A DNA stretch of 64,000 nt from Oenanthe sinensis (GCA_028671895.1 CM053813.1:9238001-9302000), one strand, 5' to 3'; numbered from the stretch's first letter, positions 1 through 11,146 are shown. Made by a program: numbers and translations. Notes: a model not told the origin generated them from the sequence alone.

Positions 1-1815
1 ACTCTGGTGGAGTCTCTCGTAACTTAGGCAATTCCACTTTTCCCTCACTACAACATAGTGAAAATCCCCAAGATTTGTAAGTTCTTTTTGGTTTGTACTC
101 TCATATTTCCACATTATTTCATCACAATGAATGCACGGTTGGTCAGACAATCCTATATTCAGAATGGAATTCCATGTTGCTGCATTTAAATAATAATAAC
201 CATTATTAGAAGACAATTTGATGTGCTAACCTCAACAAATGCTATAAGAAAGTAGGTAAGAAACTTCATTGAATTTAAACATATTCCATTTTGAAAATAT
301 TTAATTTTATGGCGGGAAATATGAACTTACCTTTTGTTCTAAAAGATTCTCTTTTAACCATTAGAATTATTTCTATTTGCACATTGGAAGGAGAAGTATC
401 TACATCTACAATTTGTTACCATTAGTTTAAACTTCAAATATGAACAACAACAAATAAGGTAAAGATTATTGTACTCTTTGCATATTTAAAATAATAAATG
501 TTAGATATTACGAATGTGGAAAATTTTAAAATCTTATCCTTACTTTGTAGCACAAACTGTTTTTTTGCTCATTATTCACGACATTTTTGGTTTCACGCAT
601 TCCTCTGCTCATTTGAATCTGTAGAACAAAAATTAATTCAAATGGATGTCGAATTTACATGTTTTAAAAGAGAATGAAATAATTACTAATATATCAGGTC
701 TAAGAATTACATAATAGTTCATCTCTTAAATTATAAATAATTGAAGCTTAAGTCCATAACTTATGAAATATTGAAGTTAAGGTTATTGGTTGCTATCATT
801 TGAAATGATTTTTGCTAAGTTCAAATTTATTAATATATGTCATTAGTATATTATATAATTATAAGAGTCTATGTTGCGATATTAAAAATGCATAATACTT
901 TTAAATGTTCCAGATTGTTATCAGACATGCTCCATATGTTTTTTAGATCTTGAATATCATCAAACGTAGTCAATAAATATTCATACCAGATTTCAATAAT
1001 TTAAAAAGGTTTCATATTATAAGTATTTAAATTTTGTATTGCAATTTGAAAACTTCAATACCTTTTTTCTGAGGGAGATGGTGTAGTCGACGTTGTTTGT
1101 TTTGTCCATTCCTTACTTCATCTATTACCGTGTTATATTGTTGGTGACGATTCTTGTTACGTTAAATCCTCCTTTCACTATTTAGAAAATTTTGGATCTC
1201 TAGTACTTCCATGGTGTGACTTTTATAAATAATATATCCTGCAAAAAATATATTGTTAAAATTGTATTTTCTTCTGGTTTAGCATGAATTGTTTCTAATT
1301 GAATAATGAGTTTTTACGTTTGTTCATATATATATATTTAATATATTTCAAAAATATTTTTCTCAAAATGTGATCTAGGCAATTAGAATTGTATGGATAC
1401 ATGTTCGGTCCAGATCTCAAATATAGATCTCCATCAAAATCATTTATGGTTTGTACAATCTCTTCAGAGTACATATTATGTATTTATGGAGGAACCAAAT
1501 AACCCAGTCAATAAAGTATACAGACATAAGGAATAAGGAATATGCAGATCTATTCTTTTCTTCACCAATTAAGTCTTCTTCCTTATCACAAATTCATTTT
1601 TGTCTTTTTTTCTCTTATCTAATCACCATAATTCTTATTTTTCATTCAATAATCATCCTACTTTTATGAGGATTGTTGTTGTATCCAATTTTTTGGGTAT
1701 TTGTTTGTCCTCCTTTTGGAGTGGTTGATGTGTTTTGGTTTATTATTTTGTCTCTTTGAAAATGATTCAATTGGTGCTTTGTGGGATCTAGAAAGCCCGC
1801 ATCGAGGCTGGTTCG
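1..1815. other. AT-rich DNA with no recognisable gene
   Basis: No open frame of convincing length or composition is present on either strand, and I recognise no LTR boundary, tRNA, or tandem array. Short frames near 1451-1669 and 1642-1846 have random-looking composition and overlap each other on opposite strands. This is the flank into which element 2 inserted. Confidence 0.6.
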
Positions 1816-2010
1816 GTGGTGGAAATCGTAAAAACTCACCTTTCACAATGGAAGATTGTTCATATTATGAGGGCATCACTTCCTCTAATTTCAATTGGTA
1901 CAACTGAAAGTTCTAAGCATTGGACTACAAATGGAATTAAGAGTGCGAAGGTCAATTGTGATGCTGCTGGTTTTAGGGAAGGTGTATGTTGGATTTCTCG
2001 AAAAGCCATT
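1816..2010 (+). pseudogene. Remnant of a LINE-type RNase H domain
   Basis: One frame reads a segment with W-x4-NGIKSAKVNCDAAGF followed by GVCWISRKA. This resembles the start of the plant non-LTR retrotransposon RNase H domain (pattern W-x-P-P-x-G-x-x-K-x-N-x-D-A-A followed by a Gly-rich strand and R-D). The second part of the domain is missing because element 2 begins at 2049. It could also be a fragment of a host RNase H-like gene, since the same fold occurs there. The match is short and judged by eye. Confidence 0.45.
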
Positions 2011-2349
2011 GTAATCTTATTTAGTTTAAAGAATATTTCTAATTAAGCTGTTAAACAAAATGAGTATTGCAGAAGGAGGGGTTGAATGCAACTTGATTAA
2101 TTATAACTGATTCTTGCTAACAACAAACAAGATTTATAATTAACAAGTTTAAAATGCATACAGAGAAAGCAGATAATGAAGACAGTGTTTTTATACTTCA
2201 AAAATAATATTATTATTTTAGGTTTGTTACAACTGACTGGAAAAGGATTCCAGTTGCAAAGAAACAATAACAATGAATTCGCTAATGTTTCTAAGCTTGA
2301 GAGAAAATCTAGCTCAGTTGTATAAGGAAAAGTACTTGTGAGATATGTG

Positions 2350-2357
2350 TATTTATA
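2350..2357 (-). promoter_or_regulatory. TATA box in the LTR of element 2
   Basis: The minus strand reads TATAAATA, followed by ACACATATCTCAC, a plausible plant core promoter. The TGACAGTA-like motif cluster lies upstream of it. The spacer before the third ORF (22986-22993) carries the same TATAAATAC core. Confidence 0.6.
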
Positions 2358-2609
2358 CTGAAACACATATCCCACTTACATGTGTACTTTTCCTTGGTCC
2401 TAGGAAAAATCTTGAAATAGAAATTGTGCTTTTCTTCTTCAACCTTGTCTTCATTCCATTTGTAGATAAAGTAGCTCTGAGATATGCTGAAATTTTTGAC
2501 TCCTTGAGCACGCTTTATCGTTTACTTGTCTTCTCCGAAGTTGTAGTAGTAGACTTTACACACTAGCTGATGTCCAAATCATTCCTTGTATTTTCACTAT
2601 CTTAGTCTG

Positions 2610-2883
2610 CTACTTGGAACAGACTGTTAACTTCACTAAAAGTGTATAGTCGACTTCTAGCTTCTCTATGGTGACAGTATCTTTGGCTCCGCATACTTTG
2701 TTGTCAAGCCTTGATAGTTCATTGAAACATACTGTCTCCAAAACTGCTGTTAACTATCCCCGCCAATGATGCTGTCAGTGATACTTGTTGTCTTCAAGTC
2801 TTCATTCTCCGCCAAGTTTACTGTCGAGGGAAATAGCTGTTATCATCTATTCCTTTGCGTTTCACTTGAATATGTTGTCATAG
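2610..2883. repeat. TGACAGTA / ACTGTCA motif cluster in the LTR of element 2
   Basis: Exact or near copies of the core occur at about 2620 (AGACTGTTA), 2672-2679 (TGACAGTA), 2730 (TACTGTCT), 2772 (CTGTCAGTG) and 2819-2826 (TACTGTCG), with further TTGTCA variants before 2883. The same core is clustered in the pol-to-ORF spacer of this element at 23030-23320. It is weaker than the arrays in elements 1 and 3. Confidence 0.5.
2879..2883. repeat. Target-site duplication of element 1, left copy (CATAG)
   Basis: CATAG immediately precedes the TGAAAG start of the 5' LTR and is repeated at 17630-17634 after the 3' LTR ends in AACA. Five bases is the usual copia duplication. Confidence 0.93.
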
Positions 2884-3432
2884 TGAAAGACATAGGTGTA
2901 CTAACTTGTAACACTTAATTACTATGTAAAAGATAAAATAACAGCAAAAACAAGAGAAACTGAAGAAGCACATGGAATCAATCAACTGAAGAAATGGTAA
3001 TGATACTTGGTAACTACAAGTAACTAATTTGGTTAATCAAGGATGCATAAGTGAGAAGAAGTTCAATTTCAGTATTGTTCATGCCCTAACTTATCTAATG
3101 GAGAATCAAATTAATTTCAAAGAAGTATCAAGAAGACCAAAGTGATTTCATGTAATGTATATCAACATCTGGATAATGTAAAGGTTAATCAACAAATGAG
3201 AACTGACATTCAGAAGCAAGAACCCCTACAAGACTAGTCACTTATGAACCAGACCATTGCATCAAGTGTCAGGACATTGGAGGCAAGTTCATGTCAGTAA
3301 TAGAAGATCTCATTTGAATTGAGTGAGGAAAAGAAATTGAAGAAGCTAGGGAAACTTGTTCATAAAGGTTAATCCTCAATTAGTCACTAAAGAAGGTCAA
3401 CATTAGATGAGTGCATATTTGCTAAGGCAAAT

Positions 3433-3670
3433 GTCGATCCACAGCAGATCGAGATGCGGGTCGAGATATATAATTGAAGTAAAACATTGCAAAGGCAAAT
3501 CTCTATCCACGGCAGATCGAGATCGAGATCGAGATTCTCAAAGATCGAGATCGAGATTCTCATAGATCGAGATCGAGATTTTCACAGATCCAGATCGAGA
3601 TCGAGATTGTCAACCAAGATCGAGATCGAGATGGGTCCAGGCCCAGATCGAGATGCGGGTCGATATGTAG
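3433..3670 (+). repeat. GATCGAG repeat array in the 5' LTR
   Basis: About 13 copies of GATCGAGAT occur singly or as runs of two or three, separated by short linkers such as TCTCAAA, TCTCATA and TTTCACA. The unit holds the palindromes GATC and TCGA and is rich in CpG. It ends 130 bp upstream of the TATA box. The same unit forms a second array at 10768-11043. Confidence 0.95.
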
Positions 3671-3799
3671 CATTTAATGTTCAAGGGACAAGTGGCTTAT
3701 TGTGAACGGTTGATCCAGAGTGGTTGGAAAGTACTTTTTGTTGACGAGTCCTGATTGGGCCACGTACACAAAATGGACAAGATCAAGTCTATACGACAT

Positions 3800-3807
3800 T
3801 ATAAAAG
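3800..3807 (+). promoter_or_regulatory. LTR core promoter, TATAAAAG
   Basis: TATAAAAGCAGC lies about 320 bp before the LTR end, a usual place for the start of the R region. Transcription probably begins about 30 bases downstream, near 3830-3840. The copy in the 3' LTR is at 17312-17319. Confidence 0.75.
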
Positions 3808-4122
3808 CAGCACTTTGTTTTATTTGTAAAGAGACTTTAAGCAATCTCTATATTTTTCTACAGTATATTTTAAAGAGAGCATTTACTGTAAAAAGAAAGT
3901 GAGAGAGAATCAGTTGAATCAAGCTTTAATTGCTGTATTTATTGTTCAACTGATTATGATGCTTTTATGAATGTTGTAGCAAATCCTTCAATGAATATAA
4001 ATATGTATTCTTGAAATTCTGTGTCATCATTTATTACCTGCATTTATTTTCATTTTCTCTCATTATTCGAAACAGTTGTATTCACCCCCCCCCCCCCTCT
4101 ACAACACTTTGGACCTAACAAT

Positions 4123-4134
4123 TGGTATCAGAGC
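4123..4134 (+). other. Primer-binding site, initiator-Met tRNA
   Basis: TGGTATCAGAGC, two bases after the LTR end, is complementary to the 3' end of plant initiator methionine tRNA, the usual primer for copia minus-strand DNA synthesis. Confidence 0.93.
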
Positions 4135-4618
4135 ACCTGTTAAACACATCTAACAGAGATCCTATTGTGTTGTTTGAGTTGGTTCTTGAAAATCCCAGAT
4201 CCATTTTTTTCTTGAAGTTTGTGCCGAAAGTTTATTTTTGTTTCTTCTTGAAAAAGTCATAGATCTAAAAAGTTCTGAGTCATGGTGTAAGGAATATTTG
4301 TACAAAATTCCAAAACATTGTACTTTAGAGCTTTGTGGGTTTTCCTGTGGTCAAAACTGGAATCAACTGATTGACTAAACAAAAAGGACATTTTCGAACT
4401 TCTGTCAACTAGGAAGTGGACAACTTTTTGTTTGGACTTGAGAAAGTGGTAGACCCTGCTACTGTTCTTGTGATTAGAACTAACTTGCTTGAATCTTAAG
4501 TACAAAACCCATTTGATATTAAGTGTTGAATATTTAAAGTGAGATAATTAATTTTTCAAGTAAATACAATTTATTGTAATTTGAAAAGTGTATTATCTTA
4601 ATTTTAAACTTTATTAAA
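4135..4618 (+). other. Element 1 5' leader (untranslated)
   Basis: A 484-bp AT-rich stretch between the primer-binding site and the gag start. It should carry the packaging signal, but no specific structure is obvious to me. Confidence 0.6.
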
Positions 4619-7168
4619 ATGGCCACCGTACACAGATTTAAGATACCTCCGTTTGATGCACAACATTATGACGAATGGACCGGAAGGATGAAAGCCTACC
4701 TTGAATCAATAAACAAGGTATACTTAAGAATATTGGAGAACGGTCCATACATACCCATAAGAATTGAGCCAGAGCGAATGGAAGGAGGGATACTAATACC
4801 ATCCCAGTCTGTTCCTAAAGAGGAAATGGAGTTTTCAGACGCAGATAAAGAATTGGTTGGTATGGATGCGTCGTTACGCAACGTCATAATTGAATCCCTA
4901 AACTCAGAGTACTATGTTCAAATAAAGGGATTAAAAACAGCTAAAGCCATGTGGGATAAACTGGCTGTAGTGATGAAGGGGACCGAGGAAGTTAGAGATA
5001 ATCACAAGCGCATTCTGATTTCTGAATATGAATCGTTCAGATGCGAACGAGGAGAAAGTGTAGCGGATGTCTACAAACGTTACAGTAAATTGCTTATCGA
5101 GCTGAGTATAAGAGATAAAGTCTATCCACTGGCAGATTCAAATATCAAGTTTCTTTTGAATTTGCCTAAACATCTGGAACACAGGATCACTGCCATTCGA
5201 GAGTCAAGAGACTTGAAAAATACCTCTCTCGAAAAGCTGTATGGTGTTTTAAAGACCTACGAGCTGGAGCAAGAACAAAATGACAAAAGAAGATCCTACA
5301 ATAGTGGAGAATACAAAGCGGTAAGTGAATCTGGACTTGTAGCTGAAGAGTCTACTGCAAAGGCACTTGCAGCTGTCTCATTGAAAACTGCTAATCCTGA
5401 AAGGGTGATATTAGATATTGAAGATCCATCCGAAGAAAGTGAGGATGAATATTATACCCTTGAAGAGCTGGACAAATTAGAAGACAAGTCATATGCTTGT
5501 ATTGCTTGAGAATTTGCTCATATCAGCTTCAGGAAGCCAAGAAAAGGTAAAGGACGATTTGGTAGTTCTTTCAGCCGAAGAAGCAGCAGCAGCAGCAGAG
5601 GTAGTAGTGTAAGTGGCCGGGGAAATTACAGCGGTCGAGGTAGCACATCTAGTAGTGGCTACAGACCTAACCTGATAGACAAGAACAAGTTCAGATGCTT
5701 TAACTGCAATGAATTGGGACACTTTGCAACATAGTGCAAGAAGCCCAAATACGTTCATCCCAAGGAATCCTATGCTGATCTGAAAAAGAAATATGATGCC
5801 TTGGTTAGCAAGCAACAGAAGGGAAGCCGGGCTTATGTTGTGACTGAAGGGAAGGGTTGGGACGAGTCTGATGAAGATGAAGATCAGGAGCTATGCAACT
5901 TCGCTTTAATGGCAAAATCTTCAGAACAATCAGAGGTACCAATTCTAACCGTAAATGAAATGTCTATTTCTGAGTACCAAAATGAATTAGCTGCCATGAC
6001 TAAAGACATGTACAATCTCCAACTAAATCTAATTGCTGTTAATGAGGAAAATGCTAAACTCTCCCTTAAGAATAGACTTCTCGAGGCCAAGGTAGAGGAA
6101 TTAGAATCAGGAGAAAGTAAAGAAATGCAGTTAATGAATCAGGTAGACGTTTTAGAACACAAGCTTATGATTAGGGAAGATCTTAACGAAGAACTTAAGA
6201 ATGAATTAGCTGAGCTTAAAATAACATGTAAATCTTTTAAAGAAGCCGCTAATAAAGTTTTCGTAGAAAGGGACATGTACATGAAACTGGCAGGCAAGAG
6301 TAAAAATGAAAAAGTAAACATATGACTTGACTACACACAAAAAAAGAAAAATAGGGCTGCTGAGTTGTTAGAGCCAGTGTTAGTCAAAGAAAATGTGCCT
6401 GAGGTTTTAGGGGATGTTAGAAAACCTATCTTTAAGCAGTTTGAGCCTAGGACAATAGATCTTGTTGCTGTTAAAATTGAACATGAGATTAAAATGGAAA
6501 AAAAGTTGGAAGAACAAATAGTAGGACCTACAACTTCTAAGAGAGCGAGTAAGATTGCTTATGCTAAGAGAGGTGTAGGAACCAAGGAGGCTAAGACGGT
6601 GTCATATAAACAATGGGTACCAGGGTCAGACCAAATGAAAACACCTGTAGAGGTAGTTAAAACTGAACCTGTATCTGCATCTACATCTACACGAGCTAAG
6701 AAGGCATGTTATATCTGTAATCAAACTGATCATTTGTCTTACTATTGCCCGTTCTATGTAGAGGGAGAAAAACCTGTTGGTGGTAATACCATGCCTGCAA
6801 CTACTGCTTTGCCTAACATGTATGCAAATCATGCCAAATGCAATAATCCTAATTGTATGCCATGTGCTGTAAACATCATGCATGCTTATTTTAATTTAAT
6901 GAATACTGCTAGTGCATCTGTTGAACATATATCTAGTAGTAGTAAGAAAAAGCATGCGGGGTCAAAGGCTAAGACTTCAAGTCCTCCTAAAGTTAGGAGT
7001 GACCAGTCTACTCCCAAACCTGACAATCCAGTCAAGGTTGACAAGGGAAAAGACAAAGTCAAGATGAATGCCCCTGATGGCAACAAGGCAAAGCCTTCTG
7101 TATCTGAAAAGAAAAAGAAAATTATTGATGCCGGGCCCAAACATCATTGGGTTCCGAAGAACACCTAA
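4619..7168 (+). pseudogene. Element 1 gag, three in-frame stops
   Basis: One frame of 849 codons starting at ATG 4619 (AAAATGGCC, good plant context) and ending TAA at 7166-7168. In-frame stops are TGA 5507, TAG 5732 and TGA 6323; there is no frameshift. The N-terminal 260 residues are a copia capsid domain (start motif KIPPFDAQHYDEW). A CCHC zinc knuckle is at about codon 360 (CFNC-x4-H-x4-C, with the stop at 5732 just before the last Cys). Codons about 445-560 form a long heptad-like coiled coil, typical of sirevirus gag. A second CCHC (CYIC-x4-H-x4-C) is at about codon 697, followed by a CNNPNCMPC motif. It ends GPKHHWVPKNT. Gag would form the cytoplasmic particle that packages the RNA. 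Confidence 0.9.
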
Positions 7169-10100
7169 CCTTTCTGGATTTGCAGGGAAGTGAACAGGAA
7201 AAGAGTAAAGTCATATGGGTGCTGGACAGTGGAGCATCGAGGCATATGACCGGCAATAAGTCCCTGCTAACAGATTTGGTGTTGAGAGCCGGCTCCGTGG
7301 TTACTTTTGGAGATAATAGCAAAGGTTACACCAGGGGATATGGCAAGATCATTTGTGGAAATGTTATCATTGAGGACGTGTCTTTTGTGGAAGGATTGCG
7401 ACATAATCTTCTCAGCGTTAGTCAGTTCACCGACAGGGGTTTTGACGTCAACTTTGGGAAGCATGATTGTTCGATTCGAAGCAAAAAGGATGGAAGCCTT
7501 GCTCTCAAAGGAGTAAGGAAGTCAAATTTGTTCATAGCCGACATGAATTCTGCTTATCAGTCTGAAGTCACGTGTTTCTACAGCAAGGCTTCTGCTGATG
7601 AAAGTTGGCTATGGCATAAAAGATTATCTCACCTGAACTTTAAAGCAATGAATAATCTCGTAAGGAGAGAATTGGTGAGAGGGCTGCCGCAGATGGAGTT
7701 TACTCCAGATGGACTCTGCGAAGCATGTGAGATGGGAAAATCAAAAAGAGCCTCACATAAGGATAAGCAAGTGAATAGCATTACCGAGCCCCTACAACTA
7801 CTTTACATGGATTTGTTTGGACCCGTTAATGTTATGTCAATGTCAAGGGAAAGATACGCGCTGGTGATAGTCGATGACTTTTCCAAATACACATCGGTAA
7901 AGTTTGTTACATCGAAAGATGAAGTGCCACGTGAGATCATTAGGCATGTACTGGTAATTGAAAACGTAGCAAGTTTGACTGTGAAGACTATCCGATCCGA
8001 CAACGGGACAGAATTCAAGAACTCAGTGTTAATGGATTTCTGCATATCTAAAGGGATCAGACGACAGTATTCAGCACCGAGAACACCGCAGCAGAATGGG
8101 GTGGTAGAAAGGAAGAATAGGACACTGGTTGAAGCAGCTAGGACAATGCTGTATGAGTCAAGACATCCTTTGTATTTTTGGGCTGAAGCAGTTAGCGCAG
8201 CGTGTTATACACAGAACAGAACCCTGATTACAAAAGACTATAATGAGACGCCTTACTATCTGATGAATAAACGAAAACCATCTATCAAGTACTTTCACGT
8301 GTTTGGTGCCAAATGCTTTGTGTTAAGAGACAATGCACAACTTGGAAATTTTGATGCCAAAGCAGATGAAGGGGTTTTCATTGGATATTCTCTTGAAGTA
8401 GTAGCAGCGTACAGGGTGTTTGCGCTTAATGATCGCAAGGTGGTTGAAAGCCTTAATGTCATATTCGACGACTCAAAGCTCCCTTCTATACAAAAAGAAG
8501 ACAGTGAGCCCACTTCCCTAAGATTTGAAAATATGGATATTGATGAAGTGGATGCAGTTCCTGAGTCTGTAGTGCAGGGTAGTGATCCAATGATAAATAA
8601 TGTAATTAATCAAGAGTCTAGTGTTTCGCCAATACAAAACACTAGGGCTGAGGGATCACCTTCCGTTAGACCTGGTACTAATTCAGGGGGAGTAAGTATG
8701 CACTCAGGGGGAGCAGCTCACTCAGGGGGAGCTAGTACTGGCTCAGGAGGAGCTAGTGGAAGTGCTTCTAGACTAAGTCACCTTCACTTACAAGATCAAG
8801 CTGAGTCATCAAGAACATTTGCTAGGGATCGTACTTGGAGCAAGGACCATCCGTTTGAGCTAATTATTGGTGATACAGATGTCGGAGTGACTACTAGAGG
8901 AAAAGCTAGAGCTGAAATTGCCACTGAGAATGAATGTCTATACTCAGTGTTCCTTTCTCAATTGGAACCTAAAGTGGTGGAATAAGCCCTAGATGACACT
9001 GATTGGGTGATCGCTATGCAAGAAGAACTCAATCAGTTTGAAAGGCAGAAGGTGTGGAAGCTGGTACCCAGACCAAAGAATAGATCTGTTGTTGGAACAA
9101 AATGGGTATTCAGAAACAAGCTGGATGAAAACGGACTTGTAACACGAAATAAAGCTCGCCTGGTTGCTAAGGGTTATACTCAAAGAGAATGAATTGATTA
9201 TGATGAAACCTACGCACCAGTAGCAAGGCTAGGGGCCGTAAGGATGTTCTTAGCATTCGCAGCACATCATGGTTTTAAAGTCTATCAGATGGATGTCAAG
9301 AGTGCATTCTTAAACGGTGAACTGGATGAAGAAGTGTATGTTGATCAACCTCCTGGTTTTGTCGACAGCAAATGCTGTGATTATGTTTATCGCCTCTTCA
9401 AATCAGTATATGGCCTTAAGCAGTCTCCGCGGAAGTGGTAAGAAACTCTGTCAGACTTCTTACTAGAAAGTGGCTTCACCAGAGGAGTAATCGACAAGAC
9501 GCTTTTCTACAAGAAATGCAAAGATGATCTAATAATGGTGCAAGTATATGTGGATGACATTATCTTTGGGTCTGCAAATGAGAAGCTGTGTGCTAAATTC
9601 GCAAAGTTAATGCAATCAAAGTATGAGATGAGCATGATGGGAGAGCTGACGTTCTTTCTCGGTATTCAAGTTAGTCAGAAGAAGGACGGGATATTTATCT
9701 GCCAGACCAAGTACATTCATGATCTATTAAAGAAGTATGGTCTCGAAGATGTATCACAAGCTAAGACTCCTATGGCAACAGCCACGAAGCTTGACGAGGA
9801 TAAAGCGGGAAAACCTGTAGACATCTCAAGCTATCGAGGTATGATCGGCTCTCTTTTGTATTTAACTGCTAGCAGACCTGATATTATGTTCTCTACATGC
9901 TTATGTGCAAGGTTCCAAGCGGATCCTAGAGAGTCACATCTCATAGCCGTAAAGCGTATTTTTAGGTATCTCAAGGGAACATCAAATCTTGGGATTTGGT
10001 ACCCAAGAGATACAGGGTTTAATCTTGTTGGCTATTCGGATTCAGATTACGCAGGTTGTAGAATAGATAGGAAGAGCACTTCAGGAAGCTGTCAGTTTCT

Positions 10101-10491
10101 TGGAAGAAGGTTGGTATCTTGGCAAAGCAAGAAACAACACACAGTATCTACCTCGACAGCTGAAGCAGAATATATTGCTGCTGGAAGCTGTGTGGCCCAG
10201 ATACTGTGGATGAAGAACCAACTCAAGGACTACGGTGTGGAAGTATCTAAGATTCCTATCATGTGTGACAACACAAGTGCTATTGCAATGACCAACAATC
10301 CTATGGATCACTCAAGGACTAAGCATATTGATATAAGGTATCATTTTATTAGAGAGCATGTAGAAAATGGAACTGTAGCGTTGCATTTTGTGTCTACGGA
10401 ACGTCAAATAGCAGATATATTCACTAAACCTCTAGACGAATCAACATTTTCTAGATTGGTTGGTGAATTGGGGATGCTTAACACCTGTTAG
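7147..10491 (+). pseudogene. Element 1 pol (protease, integrase, RT, RNase H), three in-frame stops
   Basis: The pol frame overlaps the end of gag by 22 bases in the -1 frame and runs 1114 codons to TAG 10489-10491. Stops are TAA 8983, TGA 9190 and TAA 9439. Visible domains: aspartic protease active site DSGASRHMTG at codon 27; integrase zinc finger WHKRLSH ... LCEACEMGK; integrase core Asp in MDLFGP, Asp in IRSDNGTEF and Glu in QQNGVVERKNRT; a Gly/Ser-rich linker at codons 510-545; reverse transcriptase with FLNGELDEEVY and catalytic YVDD at codon 801; RNase H with GYSDSDYAG, STAEAEYIA and CDNTSAIA; end motif ADIFTKPLD. All catalytic residues I can see are intact, so the stops are the only visible damage. 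The ATG at 7147 is unlikely to be the real start; a frameshift or splicing from gag is expected. Confidence 0.93.
8684..8760 (+). repeat. Four purine tracts (TCAGGGGGAG) in the integrase-RT linker
   Basis: TCAGGGGGAG occurs three times, then TCAGGAGGAG, encoding repeated SGG/SGGA. The tracts look like the element's own polypurine tract (ATAGGGGGAGAT at 16370-16381). Element 3 has one CTCAGGGGGAGAT at the same place in its linker (about 31528-31540). Confidence 0.7.
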
Positions 10492-10767
10492 TTTTGCTAC
10501 CTATCTGTTATAATTCAGTTTGTGTACATATTATTGTTGTTCATGAATAATCATAATTAATAATGTGTACTTAACTTCAAAAATGTATGTATTGCATGTC
10601 ATAAGGGGAAGTCAGAAAGTTTCATGACATTAATCTTATGATGATCTGTGTATCCATATGATTAATGTCTAATAATGTGATAGGATTTAATGCTAGACTT
10701 AATTTTGTAATGCATGATTTATTTGCTAAATTTCCTGTCATTTCAAAATTGTAAGTTTCTTAGGCAA
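10492..10767 (+). other. Spacer after pol, no gene
   Basis: AT-rich sequence following the pol stop. It shares a TTAGGCAAATCTCGG-like stretch at its end with the LTR (CTAAGGCAAATGTCG at about 3422), marking the point where LTR-like repeats begin again. Confidence 0.5.
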
Positions 10768-11043
10768 ATCTCGGTCTGGTTCTGGATCGAGATCGAGATT
10801 GACTTGCGAAAATTGCTTTAAAAAAAAACTGTTAAGGTACATCTCGATCTATCCACATCGAGATCGACATCAAGATGTAGATCGAGATGTGGATCGAGAT
10901 CGACATCGAGATGTAGATCGAGATGCTGATCGAGATCGACATCAAGATCGACATCAAGATGTAGATCGAGATGCGGATCGAGATCGACATCAAGATCGAC
11001 TTTGAGATGAAGATCGAGATGCGGATCTCGAGATCGAGATGTG
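10768..11043 (+). repeat. GATCGAG repeat array between pol and the third ORF
   Basis: About ten copies of GATCGAGAT plus variants GATCGACAT and the perfect palindrome GATCTCGAGATC near 11026. It uses the same unit as the LTR array and also shares the variant GATCGAGATGCGG with it. The array ends 39 bp upstream of a TATA box at 11082. Confidence 0.93.
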
Positions 11044-11081
11044 ACTTGTCTCTTCAGTTACTTTCTTTTTAAGCGTGCAAG

Positions 11082-11146
11082 TATATAATAATAGCATTAT
11101 ATAGACTGTTCATTATTTCTCTTAACCTTCTCTCTCTCTCTCTAGT
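11082..11146 (+). promoter_or_regulatory. Candidate internal promoter of element 1
   Basis: TATATAAT at 11082-11089 follows the repeat array; about 40-50 bases downstream is a CT tract (CTTCTCTCTCTCTCTCTAG, about 11128-11145), like the pyrimidine patch of plant promoters. The last ATG before it is at 11038; from there to the third ORF start (11769) there is none. The CT tract ending in TAG could alternatively be a 3' splice site. Confidence 0.6.

Larger units (their letters stand above)
2049..2883 (-). repeat. Element 2 3' LTR, distal part
   Basis: Read on the minus strand, the LTR ends in TTTAACA preceded by the CAACCCCTCCTTCTGCAATA signature that copia elements of this group carry at the LTR end (elements 1 and 3 here have CCCCTCTACAACA and CCCCTTCTACAATA at the same place). 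The LTR starts at 17908 and is split by element 1; removing element 1 and one target-site copy gives an LTR of about 1.1 kb. Confidence 0.8.
2884..4120 (+). repeat. Element 1 5' LTR (1237 bp)
   Basis: It starts TGAAAGACATAGG and ends CCTAACA, directly followed by the primer-binding site. It contains a GATCGAG repeat array, a TATA box and a terminal C tract of 13. Relative to the 3' LTR it lacks 13 bases after 2926; element 3 has a related sequence there (AACTCAACTCAG), so the 5' LTR carries the deletion. Confidence 0.95.

Noticed and set aside
3487..3705. Open frame rich in Arg-Ser and Asp-Arg, like an SR splicing factor (again at 16868-17217)
   Set aside because: It is a translation of the GATCGAG repeats in the LTR; any open frame through this hexamer-like repeat gives RS/DR or EI dipeptides. 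It has no start context or flanking domain.
4623..9000. Antisense frames of 60-110 codons under gag and pol
   Set aside because: They are shadows of the sense coding region; Ser/Leu-rich composition is typical of antisense reading.
10799..11005. Open frame with many DRDRHQDVDRD repeats
   Set aside because: Same cause: translation of the spacer array. The region is better explained as a regulatory repeat.
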